Shown here: positions 38,313 to 50,700 of the stretch, piece after piece
How positions within the stretch are numbered: the stretch's first letter is position 1
Layout: each line of letters opens with the position of its first letter
From: Phalacrocorax aristotelis
Taxonomy: Eukaryota; Chordata; Aves; Suliformes; Phalacrocoracidae
Assembly (NCBI RefSeq): GCF_949628215.1
Contig: NC_134278.1
Span: 107,985,277 to 108,049,276, forward strand
Length of the DNA: 64,000 nucleotides
Direction of reading: 5' to 3'
Made by a program: the position numbers and the translations under genes
The notes under the pieces: model-generated
What the model was told of the DNA's origin: nothing
Database searches by the model: none
Seen by the model: only the letters and a program-made list of their open reading frames with translations

Positions 38313-38581
38313 CCCCTTTCCCTTTCCCTTTCCCTTTCCCTTTCCCTTTCCCTTTCCCTTTCCCTTTCCCTTTCCCTTTCCCTTTCCCTTTCCCTTTCCC
38401 TTTCCCTTTCCCTTTCCCTTTCCCTTTCCCTTTCCCTTTCCCTTTCCCTTTCCCTTTCCCTTTCCCTTTCCCTTTCCCTTTCCCTTTCCCTTTCCCTTTC
38501 CCTTTCCCTTTCCCTTTCCCTTTCCCTTTCCCTTTCCCTTTCCCTTTCCCTTTCCCTTTCCCTTTCCCTTTCCCTTTCCCC
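38313..38581. repeat. (CCCTTT)n perfect hexanucleotide array, about 44.5 units
   Basis: Bases 38314-38580 are an uninterrupted CCCTTT repeat without one substitution, flanked by one extra C on each side. The minus strand is (AAAGGG)n, pure purine with about 45 evenly spaced GGG runs, matching the G3N3 G-quadruplex pattern and allowing mirror-repeat triplexes. Because the unit is six bases with no stop codon in any frame, open frames of Ser-Leu, Pro-Phe, Lys-Gly and Arg-Glu dipeptides arise on both strands. These are not genes. Perfection suggests a recently expanded, unstable locus. True length may differ between individuals or be collapsed in the assembly. Confidence 0.98.
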
Positions 38582-38943
38582 AAAACAAAACCAAAATCCT
38601 AAGAATTCTTGCAACAAATTTGGAAAAAATTCCATTCCAGGTATGAATTTATATAGCTGTGCATGGTACTAGAGATATTGATTTGTCAAATATAAAGGAG
38701 GCTGTGGAGATGCATTAACCTTTTATTCTTAAACACTTGAGTTTGCTGGAACACAGAATAAAATCATGATCCGTTGCTGCAGGTGCTGGAGGTATAGATT
38801 GATGCCAACAGAAGTGCTTATAATAAAGAGAATGCCTTCAGTTTTGAGTAAAAGCCTGTTCACCATACCTTGAGGAGTAGTCGCTTTCCTAAAAATAATC
38901 TGCTGTCAAATACAGAGAAGTGGTGAGAGCTATCAACCTGCAG

Positions 38944-38966
38944 CCTAGTTTACCTAGTAAACTAGG
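38944..38966. repeat. 10-bp inverted repeat, 3-base loop
   Basis: CCTAGTTTAC and GTAAACTAGG flank CTA as a perfect hairpin. It is short, and no function is evident. Confidence 0.85.
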
Positions 38967-41900
38967 AAATCTTACTAGGAAGAAACTGGAAGATGTGTGA
39001 TGATGTTTTGTTTTTTAAAATTATTTATTTTTATTTTTGACAGTGGAAAGTGAGTGGGTTTTTCTCCCCCTCTCTACATGTTGCCTGCCTGAAGCTCATC
39101 TTGTTGTGGTTGAATGTGGAATTGGGCAGTGAGTTGCTGGAAGGAGCTGCAAGTTCACTTTTAACTGCTGTTGCAGCAAGGGAGGACTTTGGTGTTGGGG
39201 AAAATGGGTCAGGGTTTTGAGAGGGAAAAGCACATGTACGGTTGGGAATTTACCTTATGATGCCGCAGGCAGAAATAGTTTATTCTGTTTTCACTATATG
39301 TAATCACTGGAGATCTTGGTCTTTGTAGTGACTTAGTCAAGGTCATGTGTAATCGTCAAGTTTCTGACACAAGTCCCTAACTGGTATGGAGAAGACTACT
39401 GACTTCTGAGCAGTTCTGTTGCTCATTGGGTACATGTGCCCCTGGGTATAACCCTTCATTTGCAGTTATAAAGGTGTTTAAAATATCTTGGTTTTTCAAT
39501 ATGATTGAAATTTAAAAATCAAGTTAATTTTGGAGAATATAATTGCTATTCTAATAATCAGTAGTAATCTCGTAATTACTTTGCAGCTGCATCAGTTTGA
39601 GGAACACTTGCACTGAGCTTTCGGTTAATTTGCCTTTTGTGCTGTTAGAAATAAGCACAAAAAAAGTTGTGATAAAAATCTGACCCTGATCTGTAAGTTT
39701 GTTGGATGGAACTAGTGGGGTTGAGTATGGACAGCAGTTTGACTGGATGAACCAACGGTGGCGATGAGATCCAAAACTTGCAATTTTTCATCCCACAGCT
39801 TTGTAAGAAATTCCAGAGGAAGAAACTATTGGGTTGCGTGGGGGGTTTTCACACACTATTTTTTTAAAACGGAAGTATAGTTGAGGGCACTGTCAGCATG
39901 AGAGCTTAGGTTTTTTTTACTGACAGCATCACATTCATGCTAAATAGAGGTCTTTAATCAAAAACCGATTTAGATTGGTGAAAATATACCTGGAACTTGT
40001 GTATGTGATACTGTGTAGAACACGTTATCAGATAATGATGTTGAAGTTCTGCTCTTTCACTAAGCTTTTTGATATTTTTTTCCCCCGATGAAATAAACAG
40101 CACGGTACAAACATTGTACCCTTTTTGTCAGTTCCATAGCTTGAAATCTTAGTAGCAGTTTTGAGAAAGACAATTGCTAGAATCTTTTATTGTGATCCTC
40201 CAACAACACCCTAGTATCTCACAAGATACTGAGCCTTAAATGCGTGCTTCTGATTACATACGTTTTTTTTTTTTTTTTCCTGAGGCTGTCATGTAGCTTT
40301 CTGTTTGGGGTTCGGGTTTATTTGAGGGGGGATGTGTGTTTGTTTTTTGAGGGGGTGGGTCTTTTTAGTAGCTGGTGTTCTTGTAGATAAGAGGTTAGGG
40401 GTTTCGGGGGTGGGTTTGTTTTGGTTTGGTTTTAGCTTTGCATAATTTCAGTGGATTCTGTGGTTTAGGCAGGTATAAGGCTGTGGATTCTAACTAAAGC
40501 ACTTGAGCTCTGAAAACATCAGACTATAATACGTTGTCAGGAAGAAAGCTGGTGATGAATCTAATATGAATTTTGAGCTTGTTTTTGTTATGAGCTGCTG
40601 AAACAGAAAGGAAAAGTTTGTGTGTTGTTTTGGAACTGAGATTTGCTGCTTTCCTGTTATGCAGTGGTCTCACCCGAGATTGTCTAAAGCCAATTCTGTA
40701 ATGCAGAAACTTTTGGGGTTTTCTGTTGTATGGATGCAGCAGATCTGGAGCGGTTGTTCAGTCCATAACTGCATTATATTTTAGGTTCAGTGAACATCAT
40801 GGTAGAAGAAGGAGAAAATTTCTGCTGGGGGCAGAAAGCTAGAATGGAAAAATATTATTTTCTTTGTTACATGAAGGGATGCCCAGAAATTGTCAGAAGA
40901 AATGGGAGCATAGCTAGAGTTAAAATGAAAGAATAAATGGAATTAAAAACAAGGTCGGAGCTGAAATCAAAGGCAATTTAAGAAATCTCATCACTGGCTT
41001 CTGTATGATCAGTCCCCAAGATTCATCTAATTAGATAATTCAGCCACTTTTACCACAAAGCAAAAGAAAAATGCAGAAGTTCCCACTACTTTCCTGAATG
41101 TTTGTTTCCCCTAGCGGATTTAAAGTCCTGACTGAAGTTTGCTCTGTGTGTGTATTTATGCGTGCATCCATATAAATAAAATCCAAACTGCAAATTATAC
41201 TTTGTAGCATCAGAACTGAAGAACTGGAAATCTCCCTTGGTGATGCACTGGCCTTTTCTCCCTGTGCCATCTCTTGCTGTACTCCATCCCTCTGCTCCCC
41301 TGGCTCTGCTGCTGCATTTTCTTATTTACCCCCCGCAGGCAGGTGCTTATAACAACTTGCTGGCAGGGACCGACAGTTTTTTTCCTCTTTGTTGGCGGGA
41401 TTTGGTGAGATCACATGGGTATTTGCTCCAGGAGCTGGGAAACTGCATTGCAATCTGTTCCAGTTAGGTTTTTGTGAGTAATCGGGAGTTCCTCATATCT
41501 GTATTGTCTTAAGGTTTTCTATTGTTAATTGATTCAGTTGCATGAAGCTGTGACAGTTATGATAAGCCTTATCGTTTTTACTTCCAGTTAAATATTTATA
41601 AGGTGTGAATTTCACTGTATGTGGCTTGAAAGTCAGATGGCGAGTCTCTGGATGTATTTGTTTAACCATCTGTAGCCAAGTACAATTAGCATGTACTGTA
41701 AGGGCAGTGGTAATTATCTTGTCTAGTAAGCATGCAGAATTCTTTCTTACTGGAAGATTATTTAAGTATTCCCTTGGTGTAGCTTGGGGCAGCAGGAAGG
41801 TGGATCCCCATGCTAAAAATAATAAAGGAAGATGTGCATTTATGTGTTGCATCAGTTTTCAGCAAGCTTAAAATAATGTCTTGTGCAAGAACATGCCTCC

Positions 41901-44900
41901 TTCAGCTGATGCTCTAAAGACTATTGACAAGTTTAACTTCTGTGAACAACCACCCCCCCCACACCCACTCCCCCTGTACTCACACAGAAATAGTTAATAC
42001 GGAGAAATCTGTGTTCACCATTCAGGTTATAAAATAACTCATCCATTTTTATGTGTTGTTCTAACTTAAGTAGTGTCTGCACTTCAGGTACAGATTAAAT
42101 TGCGCTAAGGAAAGGAAATCTGTAAATAAAAAGAATCTGTAAATATTATCGAATGGTGCAAGTAAAAGGTGACTTTAACTGTCTTGGGGCAAAACAAGTT
42201 TGCAGTTTCTCACTGAATAAAGAGGCTAGTGGTTTGTTTACATGGAAAAGAAGAGGTAGTTATCTTTAACTAAAATACAGTATTTTGACTGATTTTTCAC
42301 GAGCCCTGGTCTAATTAAATAAGTGCTTTCTGAAAAGGTTGTTAGGTGTCCGTGTACTTTCTTCAGTTTTTGTTCCTCAGGGAAGAGAACTGGATGTATA
42401 ATGTGAAAAGGAATTTGGTGGAGTGGGGAGAGGGTTGGTGGGGTGTTTTTGTTTGACTGGGTTTTTTACAAGTGAAGTTATACATGGGTGTTTTGGCAGT
42501 TTTGGAGGCTTATTGCATTGCTTACTTTGGAAATGATGTAGTCTTATTGCCTGTTTACAGGGCAGGATAAAAAAAAAAATTAAAGAATAGGGTACAGGAT
42601 GGGGGAGATTACTCTTGACACTGAAGAATTTCTAACCCGTAGCTTGCTGTTTAGGAAGAGAAAACTTGTAAAAAAGACGTTACTGTAATTTTTCCAAGTT
42701 GAAAAAATTGCTGCACTTGTTGATGTTTGGGTCAATACTGAAGTACAGCTTCTAATATCTTTTTATATTGGCAGTGGAGCAAAATAAACCCATTTCATGG
42801 AAAGACTCACTGTGAGCTTTTTTATTTTAACTTGACGTAACAGGACTGATCTGAAATAACATGTCTCTCTAATTGTGTGTGCTAGAGCCAGAATCTCTTG
42901 CTTGCAACTCTTGGAGATTCAGAAATAAACGCATCCTTCCTCAAATACTGATTATGCGTTACTGCATGTACTTGCTCATAGGTTGACTAAAGGAACCATA
43001 GCGTGAAATATCTTGTACAACTTCCACAGAGGCGCTTAAAAATAACTACACATTCATCTTTTCTGTTTTGCTTTAGTTGTAGAATACTATTTTTGTTCTC
43101 TGCTTCCCTGAGTTTTGTGTTTTGCTTCAGTATAGTTGATATTTAAAAAAAGAGCATAAATGGGTGTTCCAGTAGGCTAAGTAGTTATTGACCGAAACGT
43201 TTAAAGCTTAGCTTGGAGGTGTGAAATTAAAGTATAACTTCCATAAATGAACGGTCAGCTCCAATGTTTGAGACTTTTGTTTATTTTCTGCTGTTTCTCT
43301 CACTGTGATTTTCTTTTAGGTGTAAAGTGAAAATAATGGCATTGTTAAGAAGAAAAAGTAATGAAAATGAAAATGTCTCTGTTAAGATAGCCACGTACAC
43401 ACACAAGTGTGCATATGCTGTTTCCAAGCAGATGTTTACTTTCTGAGGCATCCATCCCTTCAGCTGGACCTCGTTTAGTGTGGTACATCACTCCTCAGTC
43501 CGGTGCTTCTCCTGTTTCTTCTAAAACAGACTTGAGTGACTGGTCTGTTGGAAATACACTGCAACTACATGTTCCAGTATAGGGTTACATTTGTTTGTAC
43601 TGTACGTTACTTTGGGGAGGTACTGAATTGTATAATATGTGTGCTTGAAACAGCAGGATTACATTTAACTTGGAAGAGAAAAATTAGGAAGCTGAATAAA
43701 ATGTTTTAGAGTATGATTATAATACTATAGAGGAGGCACGTTGCAGAAAACTAAACTTTTACCCAGGTGGGGGTTTTTTGCTTATGGTAAATGGAACATT
43801 TTCTCATACTTCATTCTGGTTAGCTGTAAGATTTTAAATCTCTTGGTTTTGAGAGACACTCTTCCTTTTTGTGTTTTACTACTCTGTGTTTCTTACAACC
43901 CTAAGCATGAAGGAGGACGACTTTTTCTTCTGGTAAAAGAACTATTTTATACAATTCTGCAATAAAAAGTATTCACTGGATTTTGGTAGTACATACTGGT
44001 CTGGAAAGATGAGCTAAGCTGCACAACGTGCTTTAACAGGTTTCTGCAGTTTTGAATGCCTGCCTTTTATATGCAGTAAGTACAGAGGCAGCTGACTGGG
44101 TTTGGCCAAGTTCTGCTACATCAGTTGTGATTATTGAAACTTAAATGTGTGTGGACTGTGATTTAAAACAAACAAACACCAATTAACATTTTAGAAAGAT
44201 CTCTCCTATCTCCCCCCCTTTACTTATTTAAAGTGAAAGCAGATTAGTTCAGAGTCAAAAATGTTCTGAAAATCTCTGTGATAGACAAAGAAAACTAAGC
44301 CATGGTGTTTGTCTTCTTTACATATGAAAGTTTTTTCTAGATATTTTCCTAAATATAACATGCAAGAGTACTGCTGAAGTGGTAACCCTGAACTGGTAAC
44401 TAATGCCATGCCCAAACAATCCCAGTGAATCTTGTGGAGGAAGGATTCAATTCCTGCCCTCCTACCCCTTCAGTCAGAAGTGTGCCATCAAAAATTTGAC
44501 TTGGGAAGCAAAGAAACTTGAATAGTTTAAATTTAGGTCATAAAAGTTTCAGTAACATCCGGTCTCAGAAAGGATACATATGACTAGAGGGGAAAAAAAA
44601 AGACAAAAGGGAAGCAGGAAGGCCGAGTGGTACACCAAGGTTGAGTCAACAAAGGCCCTTCAGAAAAGGGGAATTCAACCCAAGCGAAACCAATACAGAA
44701 AGCCATAAAATACATCAGGCAAACATATGAGAAGGAAATCAGAAGGGTAATAAGTCTATGAAGCAGATGGTCTACTTTGTAATGCGTCACCTTACAAAAA
44801 TAGGAAAGAAGTGAAATAGTTCCTTCTCCAATAGATAAAGGAAAAAATTAGGTGGGACTGTGGTGGTAAGTACTCTAGTTCTATGGGGGTTTTGGGTTTT

Positions 44901-45901
44901 TTTCCTTGTTAATAAGAATGTATTACTGTCAGGCTTTAGGATGTTAAATAAAAAGATGCTTAAGCTGGTGCATTGAAGCACAGCAACCTGTTGTGACCAG
45001 TTGGGTATGCTAAAGAATTCTGGTAGAATTTAAGGATGACGGGGTTGCCCTGTTCCAAACAGTCAGTTATTTAATTTGGTTAAGCTAGGCAGGTTTATGA
45101 AAAAATGCAGAGAAAGCTGATGAAGCAGCACGAATGAGGAGACACGGACAGCCCATTGGACTAAGAGGATTTACAGAGGCTTAATTACTGTCTTAATTTG
45201 TGAGAGAAGGGGGCACGACAAACCTGAGTTTACAGATAAAAGAGGATCTTGATATAAATTCTAAATTCAGAATTGGGCAACCAAATTTTAAGTACATGGA
45301 AGAAAATAGATTGCTTTATCTTAGTGGTCATCTGCAAGGGATCAATAGAAAAAAAGGGGGGTGGGGGAAGCGTATGAGACAATGGAAAGGTAGAACATCT
45401 CCTGTGAACAATGAACACTCAGTGAAACTAAATCCAAGGAAAAGGAAGTTAACTCCCACCCACTCTTTTTCCTTATCCTTGTTCTCACAGATTTAGTGTT
45501 TGTATTGAAATATATCCCCTTCGCAGGCTACTGAAGCTGAGAACTCTCCTGAGAATTGAGATGATTTAGACATAAATATGAGCAGCAAGTAGGAGGTGTT
45601 ACAGTAAATAATCTATTTTTAGAAAACTGTAGAATTATAATGGTTTTGGGCATGAGCACATTTCAGAGGTGTTCAGAGGTTTTGTTTTTTCCCCTCCAGA
45701 AGAAAGCATCTCTGAATGAGTTATTAACATGAAGAAGCAAATGCTGTCCATTTTTAGAGATATGGTGCAGGTTAGATTCACGAGTAGTCTCACCCAATAG
45801 AATTTTTTTTTCTGAAGTACAGCTCTACCGCATGGGCAGCTTGTGACCTGAGTGTGTATCAGGTCCTCCTGAAATGGGAGGAGCATTTGTTTACTTCCTT
45901 T

Positions 45902-45979
45902 AAAAACAAACAAAAACAACAACCAAAAAAACCAAACCCGAAACAAAACCAAAAAAACACCAAACCAAAAGCCAAAAAT
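45902..45979. repeat. A/C-rich low-complexity tract (AAAC/CCAAA)
   Basis: Almost only A and C, with AAAC, CAA and CCAAA units. It is the complement of the T/G-rich tracts seen elsewhere in the window, here in the opposite orientation. The overlapping minus-strand frames rich in Phe, Val, Leu and Trp are artefacts of this composition. Confidence 0.85.
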
Positions 45980-47547
45980 TAAATGCTTTTATTTGTATGT
46001 TGCTTGACTTTTGCGTGGGAAAATCACCAGGAGCAACTTGTCTTGTGAACATACAAGTATCTTCTCTCCCACTTTTAGAAAGTTGGTACAAGGCTGTAGC
46101 CCTGATGGAGATGTCATGGGCTCTTAGTTCTGTGAATATAAACAGGAGTTGCTCTGGCTGGAAACTGAGCTGTCTTAGCAGTTCAAGTGCTTCCAAGCAG
46201 TAGTGACTGCTAGAGCCATGTTGCCTTCGTCTGCCCAAATCCGGCTACTTTGCAGCCACTGCTGTCACCAAGGGAAAGACTTGTGAGGAGTTGAGATCTG
46301 CCCTGTAGCACATGAATTTCTGTCTCAGGTATGCAAATAAAAATCTGAGGGCTCAGCAAAGACTGGTACAATAGAATCAATCTTGAAGTTGTCATATACA
46401 ACTCTTCTCTTACTAAACAGAAGTCAGTGATGTCACGTTGGGCAAGTTGGATCTTCTTGTCACTCCTTGAAAATTCTGAGATCTTCTGTGAAGGTTCAAA
46501 ACATGATGTAGAAATTATAAGCTGAATTTGTAGGACGTGGGCTGGCCATGCCTGCTGTTGTGGTACAGGGAGCTTCATAGTTTATGATTATGAAATAACC
46601 TTTTCTTTGGTGGTGAGGTTAAACCCTAACCAATTGCCATTAGAGAGCATCAAATGGAATGAAATATTTTTCAGAGGGGATTTAAACTTTATAATGTATT
46701 TAACAAGTATTTTCTCATTCACTGTGTGTTACAGAGCACATCTGCAAAGCAGTTTACATGCCTGTTGCCTTTATCCTGGATTTGTAACATTTTTCTTTTT
46801 TTTACCCCCAGGTACGTATGTCTAGATCCTTTAGGTGTGAATTGCTTGTGCAGATGTGTCCAAGTAGAAACCCCACACTTCAAAGTCTGTATGTTATGGA
46901 TGTAATGTACTTTCTTGGGCATGAGGAGGCCTCATGTCAAAGTGTTATCTCAATAACATGTTCCTGAGGCTTGAGAAAGGAAGGTGCTTGAACTTTTCTG
47001 CTTAGGGGGAAAAAGCCCTTTTATTACTGTTTGGATGGAATTACAGGAGTTAATCATTGCTTGCGGGTGTACGTGTGTGGAGAGAGAATATGTTCATTGA
47101 AAGCAGTGAATCTACCAGTTCCAGTTGTTTTCTTCAGCCGTCTGTGCCCAGTGAGATCTACGAGTATGATTCTCCTGTGTTAGGTTCTTTGAAAGCATTT
47201 TTTAATCTAGTAACTGCTGGCAGTGTCTTATCAAAAACTCTTGAAATGTTTGGGTAGCGTTGTATCATCTGAAGGACAGTAAAGCTGAAGTGTAGTTGTG
47301 CATCCTGAAGTATAGTTAAATGTACTGAAGAACTAGACATGACAACTTGTACATTTGTCAAAGGCAAAAAAAACCCCCAAACCAGCAATCACATTTTCTT
47401 CATTATCACTGCGTATTCAGTTGGCAATATTCAGTTCACAGTAACTGAAGGAGGAACACGCAGGTGAATTAAAAGAAACTGCTGTTTTTAAAAATTGTGT
47501 AGGAAAGCCCATAGCAATACTCTCCACGCACCTGACCACCTTCAGTA

Positions 47548-47733
47548 TGAGAACATACAGTGGTCGGTCTAGTCCAATCTCTTGTATTTAACTTCAGAGA
47601 TCATCGGCTGATTTCAAGAAGATACAAAAGCTCCCTGCCAGGCAAATGTGGGATCATCTTCCTCCTTACTCTTAATAGAAGTTGTTTTAAATACTTAAGA
47701 AGGGTACTTTATATCTCTTCTAAAGCCTTTGTG
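47548..47733 (+). mobile_element. Probable ancient amniote interspersed repeat (CR1/L3-like), degraded
   Basis: The block with GAACATACAGTGG, GGTCTAGTCCAATCTCTTGT, ATTTCAAGAAGATACAAAAG, CAAATGTGGGATCATCTTCC and TAAAGCCTTTG resembles an old repeat scattered in bird and reptile genomes, whose copies usually read GGTCTAGCCCAGTATCCTGT early on. Similarity is judged from memory of that pattern. The family name, orientation and borders are uncertain. Confidence 0.45.
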
Positions 47734-50700
47734 CTGTTTTTTTTCTTTTGGTAATTTTGCCTGTAATGTCTGTTTTAAAAACTGTATTTTCTTTGAGGTT
47801 TTTTTTAATGCTTGCTTTTGTCAATAGTAATCTGAATGCATTTATTGCACTCCTGAAGAGACTAAGTGGCGTTTGTAGGAATGGTTGCAACTTTTGACTT
47901 GGCATTTGTTAAATATAAGTGTTTTTATTAATATGAATAGAACAATACTTGTAATTAGATATTCTGGTTTTAGGAGGAATATTGATATAGGTTACATAGC
48001 ATTTATTAATAAATAAGGAAATGTTTCTTTTCCAAATATACATTTGCATTAGAGTTCCTAATAAAATGGAATTGTTTTTCCTGTTCTTAAAATTGTTTTG
48101 AAGGCAACATTTTCTTCTTTATTAAATCATTAAAACGAGACATGTAAATTTGTTTTACTTTGCCAAAGAAATGCAAAAATAATTTTTGTTGTAAGGAATG
48201 TTAAAAAAGAGGTGTAATAGAGAAGAATATGAACCTCTAAAATATTTATTGCCTTTTTAATGGATCTTTTTGTTCATGTTTATTTGTGGTCAGTTGGAAG
48301 GAAGTAAGCACGTTGCATCCTGCTAAGTGTGGAAGGCTTTAAATATGTATTGCTTGATGTTAACTTTTTTAAAACGTTACTTATGACTGACATGTCCTGG
48401 TGTAGTTTACTCTTCCCGCTAGTGACCTTGAAAGCACGTCTGTGCAATAATTGCTTATTGCTGGAACAAAAGATAGTTCTGTCTAATATTTGTTTGAATT
48501 CAGGAAGCTGTGTTTGCCAAAGTAAAATCTTGGTGACGCAACTATGTCAGGTTTCAGCAGCCACACCTCTGCTAAGCAGTTTCAAGTCTTCAGTTTTAAC
48601 CTTTGTTCATAGCTATATTCCTTTTCCAGCAAAACATGAGGCAGTTTTCTTTCTTCCTTCTGCAGTGAAGCTGTGCTAAAGAAATACAGAGTTTCAGAGG
48701 AAAAAGCAGCAGCAAGTACTGTTGAGGTTTGCGGTAGTTTTGTGTTAAGGTAACTGGACGGCAGAAGGATAAATGGATTCTCTTCCCAATCATTGTGGTA
48801 AGGATAATGCTCAATATTCAGAAATGTTGCATGGTGTGGATGGTGTGGGCTTTGTAGAATAGGATTTCATAATGAGCTGTGACTGATATCTGAAAAACGA
48901 TGTAGAAAGCTATAACTATGCTTCAGCTGCATTCCATTGCACAGGGATACTGGATCAGATTAAGTAGGTACATCTTCACTGCCATAATACAGCTTTCAGT
49001 GTGGCTCCAGGGTATTGCATTAGCATTTGTCTTTGGTATTGGTGTTTAATGCAAGGATACCTTTCTAATGAGCCATGCTGCTGAAAGGGCTCCCTCTAGG
49101 ACTGTGTGAATATAGTTTTCACTGCTTTATGACGAGGATTTGCTTTTCTGTAATTATGGATTTGTAAGAATCCCTTCAAAATTAATAGTTTTTTGGACAG
49201 CAATTACAGTTCTGAAGCATATATAACTACTGATGTGCTGAGCTCCTGAGCTGGTCCCTTTGCCTGTGCTGTACCCATGTATATGGGCCTCTGTTCCTGT
49301 GCTCTGGTGGGTACAGGACTGGGTCTCTGATTAGCGTATCTTCTCACTATTATCAGACTGAAAGTAAGCATGTAATTATAAATTAGCTGTTATAATTGCT
49401 TTGGGGGAAAAACAGAGTTTTGAAATGGAGTCCTGGAGGATCAGAATTTCAAAAGCAGATCCATGCATTTCTGCCTGGAGCGATCCATATTTATGCACAT
49501 GCATACACATGCGGCTTTTAATTATCAAATAAGAAAGTTTTGTACTGAGGCTTCTGAAATTTGCCCCGTAGATGTAAATGCTAATTTGTCAAGCCCATAA
49601 GTGCTTTAAGCATCTTTTTTGAATATTTGCTGAACATAGGGGCCTGAAATTAAGAGCTGTGGTCATGGAGAGCATTCAGTGCGTTGTTAATACTTCTCGC
49701 CAGCAAGATGCAATGCCAGGGGTCAAACCCCAGTTTACAGCAGAATTAAATAAAGCAAGCAGTCCTTTAAAAAATGACTTGTGAAGAAGCTATAGTAGTA
49801 GTGTGTGGAGCCTCTGTAGTTTGTCGCTGCATTCAGCTATGCCTCATCTTCCTACTGCCCCAATTTACTGCCAAACTATGGGACAGCTGCCAAAGACCCT
49901 CATTGAAAGCAGGTGACATATTTAATGTGACATTCATCGGCACAGTCCACTGTCACTGAGTTACAATGGGCATGCAAAAATTGTCATTTACAAAAATAGA
50001 CTTTTTTTCTCTCTAACTTGCCAAGAATGTCATGTTTCTTTTTCTGATGTTCCTGCTTTTTCTGACTTGACGACTTCTAGAGCTACTCAACACTACTCCT
50101 TCCTTAAGTCCCTTGGAGGAGCTGGTCGAGGATACAAGCATATTCTGTACCTTGAGGGACTAAACTGTAGTTTCCGCTAGGCGTGGACTAGGAAAAGGAA
50201 TTTAGAAACCCAGAGTTTTCACATGTGCAGCATTGTACAACTAGCTCAATGACCATCAGATTCAGAAACTTTTTTTTCTTCTTTTTAAAAAAGATTTTAA
50301 TATGGTTACCCAAGTCTTTAGTGTGTTTTTCCATTAGGGAAAAAAAATCAGTTTCCTCACTGAATGTATTCCCAGTCATTGATATATGTTGACTTGCCTG
50401 CTACAATGCAAATAGGGATCTACTGCGCTCAGTGTGGTCAGAGCTTGCATCTGTCTAGGAGACAGTGAGTATCTGCAGAGAGAATAGCTTCAGCTTTACT
50501 TGAAGTAAGCCTGTTATGTGATAGATAGAAGATACCTGGAACAAGATCCAGATGCTCAGGAGTGATGTCTCCCAAATGGTAAACAAAAGAAAACTCTATG
50601 TGCCTCAGAAGTTTGGGGAATGTACTTCCATCAGGAATCAGGGTAGTTGTTCAGATGCTTGGTGTTTATTGAAAGTTTCCTTGAATAAATGGATTTTTTT

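Larger units (their letters stand above)
38582..47547. other. Intron 1 sequence 3' of the hexanucleotide array
   Basis: Mostly T/G-rich unique intron DNA, becoming locally A-rich at about 44.5-45.5 kb. Features are a 10-bp palindrome (38944-38966), a T16 run at 40263-40278 and an A/C-rich tract (45902-45979). No exon, RNA gene or confident transposon was seen. Confidence 0.5.

Noticed and set aside
38313..38581. Telomere-like array
   Set aside because: The unit is CCCTTT, not the vertebrate telomeric CCCTAA, and it contains no CCCTAA units.
38187..38672. Frames with Lys-Gly, Ser-Leu and Arg-Glu repeats of over 100 residues on both strands
   Set aside because: All are readings of the CCCTTT array, which has no stop in any frame. 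They are not genes.
45900..46238. 112-codon minus-strand frame with a Phe/Val/Leu/Trp-rich hydrophobic tail
   Set aside because: The tail comes from the A/C-rich low-complexity tract read in antisense. No membrane protein is indicated.
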